Assembly: GCF_018070025.1 (NCBI RefSeq)
Contig: NZ_JAGPYQ010000001.1
Coordinates: 7,564,001 to 7,628,000, forward strand
Source: Streptomyces liliiviolaceus
Lineage (GTDB): Bacteria > Actinomycetota > Actinomycetes > Streptomycetales > Streptomycetaceae
Direction: 5' to 3'
Length of the DNA stretch: 64,000 nucleotides
In this document: in pieces, positions 40,149 to 48,546 of the stretch
Layout of the letters: the number at the start of each line of letters is the position of its first letter
Numbering within the stretch: the first letter of the stretch is position 1
Notes under the pieces: model-generated
What the model was told of the DNA's origin: nothing
Seen by the model: the letters and a program-made list of their open reading frames with translations, nothing else
Database searches by the model: none
Position numbers and translations under genes: made by a program

Positions 40149-40682
40149 ATGGAGTGGAAGACCCACGGTGAGCGCCAGATCTACAACAACCCCTGGGTGA
40201 ACCTGTGGTAAGTGGACGTCCAGCAACCGGACGGGCGCCGTTGGGAGTACCACGTCGTTCGCCTTCGGCACCTGGCCGTCGCCGCCGTGGTCAACGACCG
40301 CCAAGAGGTCTTGATGATGTGGCGGCACCGCTTCATCACCAACTCGTGGGCCTGGGAGCTCCCCATGGGGCTGGTGGACGAGGGCGAGACTCCGGAGGAA
40401 GCTGCGGCTCGCGAGGTGCTGGAGGAGACCGGCTGGCGCCCGGGTCCCATCAAGCCTCTGATCTATGCCGAGCCGGCCAACGGGATCACCGACTCGCAGC
40501 ACCACGTCTTCCGCGTCGACGGTGCGACCTACTCCGGACCACCCACGGAGAAGAACGAGTCCGACCGCATCGAGTGGATCCCCCTCAGCGAGGTACGGGG
40601 AATGATCGACCGTCGCGAGGTCGTCAGCAGCGGATCTCTGGTCGGTCTGCTGTACCTGCTCATGGACGAAACGATCCGCTGA
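40149..40682 (+). pseudogene. NUDIX hydrolase gene with in-frame stop at codon 21
   Basis: The frame opens at ATG 40149 with the family-typical MEWKTHGERQIYNNPWVNLW, then a TAA (40209-40211), then GTG 40212 and VDVQQPDGRRWEYHVVRL. The rest is an intact NUDIX domain: Nudix box GLVDEGETPEEAAAREVLEE then TGW, with WELPMG before it and NGITDSQHHVF after it. The stop replaces a residue inside a conserved N-terminal strand. Either the gene is inactivated, or translation restarts at GTG 40212, though no ribosome site is seen there. The GAGAGGGG site lies before ATG 40149. Confidence 0.8.
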
Positions 40683-41305
40683 CGGGCTGGCGGACCTCCC
40701 ATAGCCAGGCATCGAAGGCCAGGGCTACGGGTTCCTGTCCATGAGGATCCAACTGGCCCGTGAAAGCAACTCAGGTGGCCCGGCACCCGCTCAGACACCA
40801 CAGTCGACGCGGACTCCAGAGATCACCACCGCGACGGACAGCACCCGGGTCCCGCCGGGCTATGAGTTCGGAAATCCCCACGACGACCAAGGCCCAGTCG
40901 CGGGCGGGCCCGGGTGCGTCACCTCCGTACGTGCGCGCCATGTAAGCGTGGAAGCTGACATGCAACGATGGGAAGCCAGTTTGGAACTGGTGGGGGAAGG
41001 CCACGTGCCGCAGGCCAGTCCACGAGGTACGTACTCGCAGGCGTCTGACTCGCTGCGCCAGAAGATCAGCACCCTTCTCAGTGGGGAAGCGATCGCCGGC
41101 CTTGACTCCGTCGACTCGCAGCAGGTCGATCACCCTCTCGACCAACCGGCAGCGGTCACCGCTCCCCGCCATGATCACCCGGCGGTGCGCAATTATGGCA
41201 AGGAGTTCCGGACCTGGAGCTCGCAGCCGGCCGCCCTGGCCATGGCCGCATCCGCGTCGCAGGCGCCGTGCTCCAGGGAGGTGCGAAGCCGAAGGAGTCC
41301 GACGG
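40683..41305. other. Unresolved gap
   Basis: No gene is supported. A minus-strand frame across 40771-41379 includes a plausible stretch (RLVERVIDLLRVDGVKAGDR, LLAQRVRRLRVRTSWTGLRH), and a plus-strand frame reads MSSEIPTTTKAQSRAGPGAS before a stop. Neither has a recognisable family or a ribosome site. It may hold a decayed gene. Confidence 0.4.
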
Positions 41306-42010
41306 GTGTCCCTGCTCAGTTCCGATCCCGCCGCGTTCCCCGCCGATCCCCCCACCGATACGCACGATCCCGTAGCCATCGCGGCCCACGACTGGGCGGC
41401 GTTCAGCGCACTCGACGAGATGACCGACCATTGGTCACGCCCCGGTTGGTCGGACGGCAGCCGCGCATACTACTGGATGCTGACCTTCCCGGATGACCAG
41501 GGACTCGCCGCTCTCGCTGGGTACTGTCAGGCGGAGCTGGCTCCTCTCGGCCTCGACCCGGTACCGACGGACGGACTGCACACCACCCTCGCCCGAGTAG
41601 GAACACCGGACGTCGTCACACCCGGCCAGCTGGACAGCCTCGCGCGGGGCGCCGAGGCGCTGTTGCCCTCCGCGTTCTTCGTACGTGCCATGCCGCTGGC
41701 CGGCTCCCGCGGTGCTGTCCGGCTGTCCCTCGGCCCGTGGGAACCCCTGCTTCTACTGCACCATGCGCTGGCCAAGGCAGGGAGCGACGCCGGCTTGGTC
41801 CCGAAGAAGCCGACGTCCGCTTTCCGGCCGCATCTGAGCCTCGCGTACAACAACCGTCGGCGCCCCGCCGCCCCCGTCGTGGAAGCGGCCTCAAGCCTCC
41901 GCACCCTCCCGGCCGTCGAACTCTCAGTGTCCCTCGTCCAGCTGGTGGAACTCCGTCGTGAGGGACGGACGTACCACTGGGATGTACGCAAGAGCGTCCC
42001 GCTCCGATAG
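41306..42010 (+). CDS. 2'-5' RNA ligase / 2H phosphoesterase family protein
   Basis: This 234-aa protein has the two HxTx-type motifs of the 2H phosphoesterase superfamily: GLHTTLARVG and FRPHLSLAYNN. Between them lies a two-lobed alpha/beta layout with YYWMLTFPDD at the first strand. Members include bacterial 2'-5' RNA ligases and cyclic phosphodiesterases; the substrate is unknown. GTG 41306 (VSLLSSDP) has GAAGGAG 8 bases upstream and is preferred over upstream in-frame codons in Arg/Pro-rich sequence. It stands alone. Confidence 0.88.
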   Translation: MSLLSSDPAAFPADPPTDTHDPVAIAAHDWAAFSALDEMTDHWSRPGWSDGSRAYYWMLTFPDDQGLAALAGYCQAELAPLGLDPVPTDGLHTTLARVGTPDVVTPGQLDSLARGAEALLPSAFFVRAMPLAGSRGAVRLSLGPWEPLLLLHHALAKAGSDAGLVPKKPTSAFRPHLSLAYNNRRRPAAPVVEAASSLRTLPAVELSVSLVQLVELRREGRTYHWDVRKSVPLR

Positions 42011-42020
42011 CCCACCGGCG

Positions 42021-42236
42021 TCCCGAGCGAGCACCACGACCGGCATGCACGGTCCGGCGGTCAATGCAGAGTTCGCCGACCGGGACGTGGCACTTCGTGC
42101 AGAGGACGAAGTGCACGCCGTGCCGGAACCGGGCCGCGGTCTCGTGCGCAGCATCATGTGCGGCGTCCGCAACCGGGGACGGGATGAGGACGAACAGGGA
42201 GGACGTCTGAAGGGACACGGGCAGTCGGACATTCAT
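42021..42236 (-). CDS. Possible small Cys-containing protein, 3' end unclear
   Basis: A minus-strand frame beginning at ATG 42236 reads MNVRLPVSLQTSSLFVLIPS, AHDAAHETAARFRHGVHFVL and CTKCHVPVGELCIDRRTVHA. The CxxC...C pattern resembles short zinc-binding proteins common in Streptomyces. The frame then runs antisense into the 2H phosphoesterase gene and loses any protein-like character, so the true stop may have been lost by frameshift. No good ribosome site is seen. Confidence 0.3.
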
Positions 42237-43023
42237 GGAGGGGCATCTCCTCGTTGCGACGAGAGCGAGCCAGCCCTCATGTCCTGTACGTCGAACTGCC
42301 GTTCCGCGTTACGTTCACGACGTTTGGTCTGCTCAGAGCGTTGGTGCGTTCGACGATGATGAGAGACATGCTGGCGGACCCGACGATGGCCGGAGCCCCG
42401 TGAGAGCGTTCGGGCTCAGCAGGTGCTCGTGCTCATCGTCTGGCAGAAGGGGATGCCCAGGGGTCGTTGATTCAGCATGACGACGCCGTCGATGTACGCC
42501 CTCGCCGTCGGGACCCAACGCTCGGATCGGTTCCCCGTCGGCCGACCCTCTGATCACAGGGGTCACCTTCCACGGATCCGGCTTAAAGGCCCGGGGCACG
42601 CACTAAACCCCGTTCGCGCCACTGTCCGACCGCGCAGTGGCACCTATGGAAGGATCACGCGCCTGGCTACTGGAAATAGGCGGACCAATTCCTGAGCCAG
42701 CACTATGACTGGCTATGGCGACTGAAACCGGCTCCACCGAGGCGTCTCCAAGTGGCGCCGATTGGTGAAGATCGGATCGAGGCGAGCCGCGATAGCCCCG
42801 TCCGTGACCGGACGGTTCGATGGGTGGGGCCGCTTCAAGCCGCCCCTCGATCTTCACGAAGTGGTCCCCGGTCAAGTCGCCTCAGTGGGGCCGATTCCGG
42901 TCGCCGCAGCCACTATGACCGTGTACGACGAGGACGCCATCAACAGTGACAACCTAGCGCCGCAAATCTGACTAATTTCCCTAAAGTCACCCAGCCCTCA
43001 CCACGGGACTTAAAGACACCATT
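42237..43023. other. Gene-poor gap
   Basis: No clear gene. A plus-strand frame near 42270-42400 reads VLYVELPFRVTFTTFGLLRA and stops, and another at 42762-42971 reads RFDGWGRFKPPLDLHEVVPG and ends QI. Both are short and unrecognised and may be decayed remnants. GC falls towards 43,000, ahead of the AT-richer phosphotransferase gene. Confidence 0.45.
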
Positions 43024-43929
43024 TCACAGGATGTTCCATGTTTGCATCCGATCCCCCAACTTCAACCCTTCGACTCGACGCTCAACTTCCGCCAAACTAC
43101 CCGGAGAATGATGCGTCTTTCTGGCATTGGTTGTAATCATGCGGAGCTCACGTATTGCCGAAAGGGTTGCATATCCGGTCCAGCAAGTGACATCGAACCC
43201 GTACGCGTCAGCGAACGCCCTATAATGATTTCCACCATGCCCGAACCTCCGACAATGGACCTCGATCGTCACCAGATCCCATTCGGGCTGCCCTATGGCA
43301 ACGGTATCCCAGTCACACAACACCACCTCACCGTCTTGCGCATATAGGGCATTTCGATGCTGCGGATCTCCTTGAATTACCCCCTCGCTCAATTCGAACT
43401 CAACACCCACAAGCTCCCTTTCCAAGCGATCTGCACATTCAGATAGAAACTGAATCACGCCATCGGGAAGAGATGTAATACTTGCTATTGAATTACGGAT
43501 CGCTTGCAGATTGTCATGGCGGGGAATATTGAAGGGCGGCATCCCTAGAGTATGCAGACTGTACAGAGGTTTAGCTAGCCCTTGAGCCGTAATGCCGTGC
43601 TCGGGCGTGAAAAGGTAGGTCCAGAATGTAACGGCATGCCGATCTATTACTATTGGCTGCTCAATGCCATGCAAAGGGACCGTCGGAAATCCAGAATCCA
43701 TAAGCCAAGATACAAACCGGACTGTGCGCGTAACGTCTTCTATTCGGGACCCCCTCCTGGCGATCTTGACAACTACTCCCTCGTTGCCAAGCAGTACGAC
43801 AGCATTGGTGTGTCCACGAAGGAGCCGCGCATCGGAGCAGTCGAGCCCTGCGGCCTCGCACGCTTGCTCCAGAACCTCATACATCTCGAACTCGTCGAAT
43901 CCACCAGGGACCGGCATCGTTGCTGTCAT
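43024..43929 (-). CDS. Aminoglycoside-phosphotransferase-fold protein
   Basis: This ~301-aa protein has the APH/choline kinase fold: a P-loop-like segment ARLLRGHTNAVVLLGNEGVV followed by VVKIARRG (ATP-binding Lys), the Brenner-like catalytic loop VIQGDPQHRNALYAQDGEVV and metal-binding CDWDTVAIGQPEWDL. The loop has Gln in place of the usual His before Gly-Asp. The substrate is unknown, and resistance cannot be assumed. ATG 43929 (MTATMPVPG) is 31 bases past the XRE gene's stop, so the two are an operon. GC content is visibly lower than in neighbouring genes. Confidence 0.85.
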   Translation of the reverse strand: MTATMPVPGGFDEFEMYEVLEQACEAAGLDCSDARLLRGHTNAVVLLGNEGVVVKIARRGSRIEDVTRTVRFVSWLMDSGFPTVPLHGIEQPIVIDRHAVTFWTYLFTPEHGITAQGLAKPLYSLHTLGMPPFNIPRHDNLQAIRNSIASITSLPDGVIQFLSECADRLERELVGVEFELSEGVIQGDPQHRNALYAQDGEVVLCDWDTVAIGQPEWDLVTIEVHCRRFGHGGNHYRAFADAYGFDVTCWTGYATLSAIRELRMITTNARKTHHSPGSLAEVERRVEGLKLGDRMQTWNIL

Positions 43930-43960
43930 GGGTCCAGGCTCGCTGACGATCCGCCTGCTG

Positions 43961-45349
43961 TCACTTCTCTCCGGGCTGCAGCGCCAGAATCTCGGCGAAC
44001 TCCCGTGCCGCCCTACTCGCGCGCACCTGAGGCACGAGAGACGAAATGACGTCTCGCGCACGCTCTTCAACGATCGGTGTGCGATGAGCCGGCGGGACTC
44101 CGAGGTAGATCGTTCCTGCAAGCACGCACGCTTCGGCCGGACAGCGGTCGAGGGCTAGGCAGATAGCTGCCTCAAGGTTGAGCAGGGTGGGATCGATACC
44201 GGTCTTTGCCGGATACATTTCGAGCGCCTGTGCTTGTACCTGGCGGGCCTGGTTTGTGCGTCCCAGCGCTGTGAGGGTGCCGCTCTTGTACAGAAGGAAG
44301 CGTCGCTCTGGGAAGGAGAAAGCGTCGGCGTCCGCGCCGCCAGGTCCGCTCTGCTCGAACATCGCAGTCGCGTAGCGGATCGCCTCCTCGGCGCCCTCCG
44401 CGTCTCCAAGCCTGGCCCGCGCGCGTGCCTCGGCTGCCGAGGCAAACGCTCCCGTCGCGCTGGGACCGCGTGCAATCATTCGCGCTGACCGCGAGAGGCT
44501 GACTGCAGCCTCAATCGGACCGTAATAGAAGGGCAGCATCGCGGCTTGGGCACGAACTCTGGCTCGCAACTCCCTATTGCCACTGTCGTCTGCCGCATTA
44601 AGTGCAGTGTCGTACCAGCCACGCGATCTTGCAAGTTTCCCCAGCTTCATCAGGGCATCGGCTATCAAGGTCGAGAGCACCGCGGTCAGTTCAGATAACT
44701 TGCTCTGCACGGTGGCGGGTTGTCGATCTCGAGCCAGGTCACTGACCTCGCTCAAGTAGTCTAAGAGCGAGGCCAACATCGGCGCCGGGGGCGTGTAAAC
44801 GTATTGCTGGCGCGCCCAGAGAATTCTTTCATCGAGGCGGTCGAGTTGGCTGGCACTCACGGTAGAAGTGGCCAAGGTGCGATCAACAGTGCGGCGGGCA
44901 GCATCGACACGCTCGTCAAAGGGATCGTCGGCGTAGGCACTAGCGGTAGAGGGCGATGGCCGTATCCCGGGCGCCAGCTTACTTCCGGCCCCGGTTACCT
45001 GCGCTACAGAGTCCGCGAAACCCAGTTCTTTAGGGATGCATTCGTAGAGTTCACATAGAAGTGTAATGGTCAGCAATTGAGGATGGTGGCGCCCAACCTC
45101 CCAGGCGCCCAGCTGAATAGCGTCCACCCGCGGGGCCCCCTCGCCGTGAGATTCAGCGAGCCGTCGAAGACGGTCGGCAGATTCCTTTTGAGTCATCCCC
45201 CTAGCCAAGCGTTGAGCACGTAGGGGGGAGACGGAACAGTGCTCCCTGATGGCTCGCGCAACTTGTTCGAGCGGCCACGCCTTGCTGGCGCCGTCCTCTC
45301 GAATCTGTCGTGCACACGAGGGGCCGTGCGGCTTCATAGCTTCAATCAT
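43961..45349 (-). CDS. XRE-family regulator with TPR-like region
   Basis: This ~462-aa protein has a helix-turn-helix (PLRAQRLARGMTQKESADRL ... AIQLGAWEVGRHHPQLLTIT, residues 45-95), a Ser/Pro linker and a TPR-like helical half (LMKLGKLARSRGWYDTALNA, SLSRSARMIARGPSATGAFA, FLLYKSGTLTALGRTNQARQ). ATG 45349 (MIEAMKPHG) has GGAG 7 bases upstream and is preferred to GTG 45361. It is upstream of the phosphotransferase gene in a two-gene operon that recurs in Streptomyces. The third such XRE protein in the window. Confidence 0.85.
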   Translation of the reverse strand: MIEAMKPHGPSCARQIREDGASKAWPLEQVARAIREHCSVSPLRAQRLARGMTQKESADRLRRLAESHGEGAPRVDAIQLGAWEVGRHHPQLLTITLLCELYECIPKELGFADSVAQVTGAGSKLAPGIRPSPSTASAYADDPFDERVDAARRTVDRTLATSTVSASQLDRLDERILWARQQYVYTPPAPMLASLLDYLSEVSDLARDRQPATVQSKLSELTAVLSTLIADALMKLGKLARSRGWYDTALNAADDSGNRELRARVRAQAAMLPFYYGPIEAAVSLSRSARMIARGPSATGAFASAAEARARARLGDAEGAEEAIRYATAMFEQSGPGGADADAFSFPERRFLLYKSGTLTALGRTNQARQVQAQALEMYPAKTGIDPTLLNLEAAICLALDRCPAEACVLAGTIYLGVPPAHRTPIVEERARDVISSLVPQVRASRAAREFAEILALQPGEK

Positions 45350-45950
45350 GGCAATCTCCACCCGCTGTGTCTGTCGACGAGCCTACTGGCGTTGGCCTCA
45401 TTCGCGTCAGAAACCTGCGACGCCCTTCACAGTTCAGCAAGAAAAACTGTGAACCTACGTACCTGTTGTCGTTGATATGTGTCGCGTGCCAGTTGCCGGG
45501 GATCGGCTGCAGGACCACTCTTGCCGATCTCGGAACACTCAGAGTCCAGCTCCCAGTCGGATCACCCCAACCTCGGTTGCCAAGCCTGGCTGGGGACGAC
45601 GTCTCATACCGGGGCACTCACGACCATCAGGTACCGAGGAGATGTTGTAGCGATGGACATCATGATCACAAAGACCGGAACCGTGGCCGCCGTTCCAATG
45701 CGTCGGGCAGACCCTGATCAGACCGAAGTCATGGCGCTGGCGCACCACGATCGGTAGAGGTGCCGCGGTATTTCACGCACAGCCGCTTTCAACCTCGCTT
45801 GATGGCTCAGCTGAGGGTGCATGCTCAGCGATCTTCCGCTTGCCCACTGACTCCAGAACCCCTTCGAGGACACTGCATGATCAAGCCACCGGCGCCATCA
45901 ACCAAGCTGCTGGGCAGCGGAGTAGTCGTCCCTGCTGAGGAGGGATCGAC
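45350..45950. other. Intergenic region with a possible short ORF
   Basis: This 600-base gap separates the divergent XRE operon and HATPase genes. It holds one possible small gene at 45653-45757 (MDIMITKTGTVAAVPMRRAD ..., 34 aa) with GAGGAG 10-15 bases upstream, and a 29-codon frame from ATG 45877 (MIKPPAPSTKLLGSGVVVPA). Neither has a known family. The rest appears non-coding. Confidence 0.4.
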
Positions 45951-46409
45951 ATGGCTGGGGCTGTGACCATTGCCCGGACGGGCCTCAGCGCCTCCTTCCA
46001 GTTCATCCCCCGGCTTGGCCTCGACGTCGTGTTCGAACGTTCCCGCGGCTCTGGGTCTGGAGTGATTGCGAAGGATGACCTGCTCTGGCCCCGGAGGATG
46101 AGGACCGTCGTACGGGCCGGCCTGGCTCCCTTGAAGCGTCCTGCCCTCACTGAAGATGCCGAAGTTCTCGTATGCGAGCTGGTTACCAATGCCCTCAGAC
46201 ACGGCCGGGGCGACGTCGGCGTGCGACTGCTCTTCTCTACGCAGCAGCTCCGAATCGAGGTCCGTGATGCCTCTCCCGACAGCCCTGTGCTTCGCAACGC
46301 CACGCCGGCGGACGAAAGCGGACGCGGCCTTTTCATCGTCCAAGCTCTTGCCTCCGAGTGGAGCATCAGCCCCGACGGCACGATGACCTGGTGCTCCCTC
46401 ACCTTCTGA
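45951..46409 (+). CDS. HATPase_c ATP-binding regulator
   Basis: This 152-aa protein has the RsbW/SpoIIAB-like ATPase fold: LTEDAEVLVCELVTNALRHG (N box), LRIEVRDASPDSPVL (G1) and ESGRGLFIVQALASEW (G2), ending SPDGTMTWCSLTF. ATG 45951 follows GAGGAGG. It closely resembles the HATPase protein of the lanthipeptide locus (20619-21092), down to the C-terminal SPDGTM.WCSLT. It is the first gene of a pair and precedes the second biosynthetic locus. Confidence 0.9.
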   Translation: MAGAVTIARTGLSASFQFIPRLGLDVVFERSRGSGSGVIAKDDLLWPRRMRTVVRAGLAPLKRPALTEDAEVLVCELVTNALRHGRGDVGVRLLFSTQQLRIEVRDASPDSPVLRNATPADESGRGLFIVQALASEWSISPDGTMTWCSLTF

Positions 46410-46420
46410 GAAGGATCGAC

Positions 46421-46906
46421 ATGGAACACGTCACGGCGCCAGCCCTGTTCCTGAATATGGACGCTGCCGGTCCAGCCTCTCCCTTCGTGGAGCGTCCGCA
46501 GACCTGTGAGCGGGAATTCCCCATCGGGCCGAATGCCGTGCTGCGTGCTCGGTTGCACGCCCGGACACGGCTCACGACTATGAGCTGGCACGGGGACCAG
46601 GACGAGGCTTTACTCATCGTCGACGTGCTGATGGCTAACGCCGTCAAGCATGTCGAACCGCAGCATCCGTCAGATGAGATCCGTCTTGGTCTGTCCGTGG
46701 ACGACGACGAAACGCTGCTGATTTCTGTGACGGACCCGAGTCCCGCGTTCCCGAACTTCGAGGAAGCCCGCGCCGCGGCGGGCAAGGGTTTCGCCCTCGT
46801 GCAGCTCCTCGGCGGTGAGCTCAGCTGGTTCATTCCGGAGGACGGCACATCAAAGACCGTCCAGGCACTGATCAGGTACCGCCCCACGCCGGGCGGCACC
46901 CACTAG
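46421..46906 (+). CDS. Divergent HATPase_c-like protein
   Basis: This 161-aa protein is a more divergent member of the same fold: EALLIVDVLMANAVKHVEPQ (N box with Ala in place of Glu at the usual position), LLISVTDPSPAFPNF (G1-like) and AAGKGFALVQLLGGELSWF (G2-like). It begins 11 bases after the preceding HATPase stop, with AAGGATCG ahead. The altered N box may weaken ATP binding, which suggests a partner role to the upstream HATPase. Confidence 0.8.
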   Translation: MEHVTAPALFLNMDAAGPASPFVERPQTCEREFPIGPNAVLRARLHARTRLTTMSWHGDQDEALLIVDVLMANAVKHVEPQHPSDEIRLGLSVDDDETLLISVTDPSPAFPNFEEARAAAGKGFALVQLLGGELSWFIPEDGTSKTVQALIRYRPTPGGTH

Positions 46907-47087
46907 TCGGCCGCCGGGCCGCAGCCCTACGCCTCTGGCTCCCCCAAGAGATCCGAGCTCTCGGGCTGTCGCTCGGCGGCTCTCCACCCCCCTTGCTTTG
47001 AGGACTCAACCCCCATGCCCCTCTTACGCGCACCAGGCCAGTGCGCCCCTTCGGCCTACCCCTTTCGTTCGACGAGGGGGCACGCCG

Positions 47088-48083
47088 ATGCCCTCACATG
47101 ACATGCCCTTGACGACGCCTCACCCGGCCGGCCGGGACGACGACCTGCGCCGCGCGCTGGAGGACCTGCGTCTGAACCGGTGGCTGTCCACGAAGGCGCT
47201 GCTCGCCGCGACAGGCAGTTTCTGGCCGCTGCGTACTTCCCGCAGCCAGGTTCTGGGCCACGCCGCAGCCCACACCCGCGTCATCGAAGAGTGGTGCTTG
47301 GAAGAGCCCGACAACGGGGACGCGCTGATGATGCTGGGCCGGGTCCTGACCGAGCGGGCGCTGCTCGCCCACCGCAAGGGAGTGGACCGGCGGGAGCTGA
47401 TGAACGCCGTCCTCTCAGCTCGTACGGCGAACAAGGCCGCGGCGGAGTGGTGGCCGGACGATCCGGTGCCATACGTCAACTACCTCGCTCTTGCACAGAC
47501 CGACACCGACCGAAGCAAGCCCCACAGCCCACGGCACTGGGTGGATCGCCCCGATTTACTGCCGTCGGGCCCATGGGGGCTGCTGCAGTGGGTGCAGCAG
47601 CGAGACCCCTACAACCGCGAGGCCTTCCACCGGATGCTCGCCGTCTTCCACGCCCGCGGACAGGACGGTACCGCCTTCGCTCAGTGGGCGGCCTCCCTCG
47701 CGCCCGACGGCTCACCGCTGAAAGTGCTGACGCTGCACGCCTACGTCCAGAGCTTTTGCAGGTACCACGAACAGGGAACCGGCTCGCTCTCGTTCTGGAG
47801 CACAAGCGAGAAAGCGAACTATGCGCGTCAGGCACTGGACGAGTGGTTCGAGCAGACGCATCCCGCGCCGGATGAGCCCGACTGGCGCTCTCTTCTCGAT
47901 CTGAACTACCTGGCGTACGCCCTGACCGCTACCGGCGAGGGAGGCGCGGCCGCCGTGTTCGAGGCGATAGGCGCGCACGTGACCACCGCTCCGTGGGCCC
48001 TCGTCACCCGGAAACACGAGTGGTGGCAAGAGGACTTCCTCAGGGCCCGCCGCTACGCCATGAGGTTCAGGAGCCGCCGATGA
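47088..48083 (+). CDS. Helical protein of unknown function
   Basis: This 331-aa protein is soluble, Trp- and Arg-rich and probably TPR-like (ALLAATGSFWPLRTSRSQVL, EEPDNGDALMMLGRVLTERA, NKAAAEWWPDDPVPYVNYLA, QQRDPYNREAFHRMLAVFHA). No catalytic motif is seen and I do not recognise the family. ATG 47088 follows GAGGGGG. Its stop overlaps an ATG (ATGA at 48080), and it may be the first gene of the second biosynthetic locus. Its position and fold recall the helical protein in the lanthipeptide operon, but no clear sequence similarity is visible. Confidence 0.75.
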   Translation: MPSHDMPLTTPHPAGRDDDLRRALEDLRLNRWLSTKALLAATGSFWPLRTSRSQVLGHAAAHTRVIEEWCLEEPDNGDALMMLGRVLTERALLAHRKGVDRRELMNAVLSARTANKAAAEWWPDDPVPYVNYLALAQTDTDRSKPHSPRHWVDRPDLLPSGPWGLLQWVQQRDPYNREAFHRMLAVFHARGQDGTAFAQWAASLAPDGSPLKVLTLHAYVQSFCRYHEQGTGSLSFWSTSEKANYARQALDEWFEQTHPAPDEPDWRSLLDLNYLAYALTATGEGGAAAVFEAIGAHVTTAPWALVTRKHEWWQEDFLRARRYAMRFRSRR

Positions 48084-48152
48084 ACATCCGAGGCCCACCG
48101 TGCCGCCGCCCGCCGCCGTGTTCCCTCCGACTCGTCCAGAGGACCCTCTCCG

Positions 48153-48356
48153 TTGCACTTACCACGTACTCCGCGCAAGCCGGTTCGCGTCACCCGCGCC
48201 CGCCGCGTGCTCCACATCTCACTGGTTCTCATCCTGGCGGGCGGTGTGGTGTTGCTCTTCCCGGGACTTACTCACAACGCATTTGCCAGCACACGAACAC
48301 TCTGCCCGCCTCCCTCCTCACCGGAGGTGCACGGTGCCATTCAGGCGATCAGTTAG
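48153..48356 (+). CDS. Possible small membrane or secreted peptide
   Basis: A 67-codon frame from TTG 48153 has a basic N terminus (RKPVRVTRARR), one hydrophobic segment (VLHISLVLILAGGVVLLFPG) and a short tail ending SSPEVHGAIQAIS. This is a signal-anchor-like layout. AGAGGA lies 10 bases upstream. A competing frame from ATG 48080 also exists, so reality is uncertain. Its last codons double as the ribosome site and start of the next small ORF. Confidence 0.4.
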   Translation: MHLPRTPRKPVRVTRARRVLHISLVLILAGGVVLLFPGLTHNAFASTRTLCPPPSSPEVHGAIQAIS

Positions 48357-48546
48357 CGCGGTACTGACAGACATTGCCGAACTGCGCAGCATCGGCTACC
48401 CGCCCGAGGTCGCGCTGACGTTCAGCCTCTTCACCGGCCTGGCGTTGATCACCAGGGGCCTCCCTGACAACGCTGCCGCCCCTCACGCCCTCTCCACCCC
48501 TCCTTTCTCTTCCGAGGTATCTGGTGAATCACAGACGATCAAGTAG
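48334..48546 (+). CDS. Possible small peptide coupled to the permease gene
   Basis: A 70-codon frame from GTG 48334 reads RRSVSAVLTDIAELRSIGYP, PEVALTFSLFTGLALITRGL and ends SSEVSGESQTIK. GGAGG lies 7-8 bases before the GTG. The C-terminal pattern SSEVSGESQTIK parallels SSPEVHGAIQAIS at the end of the previous small ORF, and each end overlaps the start of the next gene. It could be a precursor peptide or only a leader ORF. Confidence 0.4.
   Translation: MPFRRSVSAVLTDIAELRSIGYPPEVALTFSLFTGLALITRGLPDNAAAPHALSTPPFSSEVSGESQTIK

Noticed and set aside
40771..41379. 202-aa minus-strand frame
   Set aside because: No family resemblance or ribosome site, and it overlaps the start of the supported 2H phosphoesterase gene; kept only as a remark in the gap entry.
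43024..43929. Aminoglycoside resistance gene
   Set aside because: The fold fits, but the catalytic loop has Gln for His and nothing links it to a drug substrate; called only as a phosphotransferase-fold protein.
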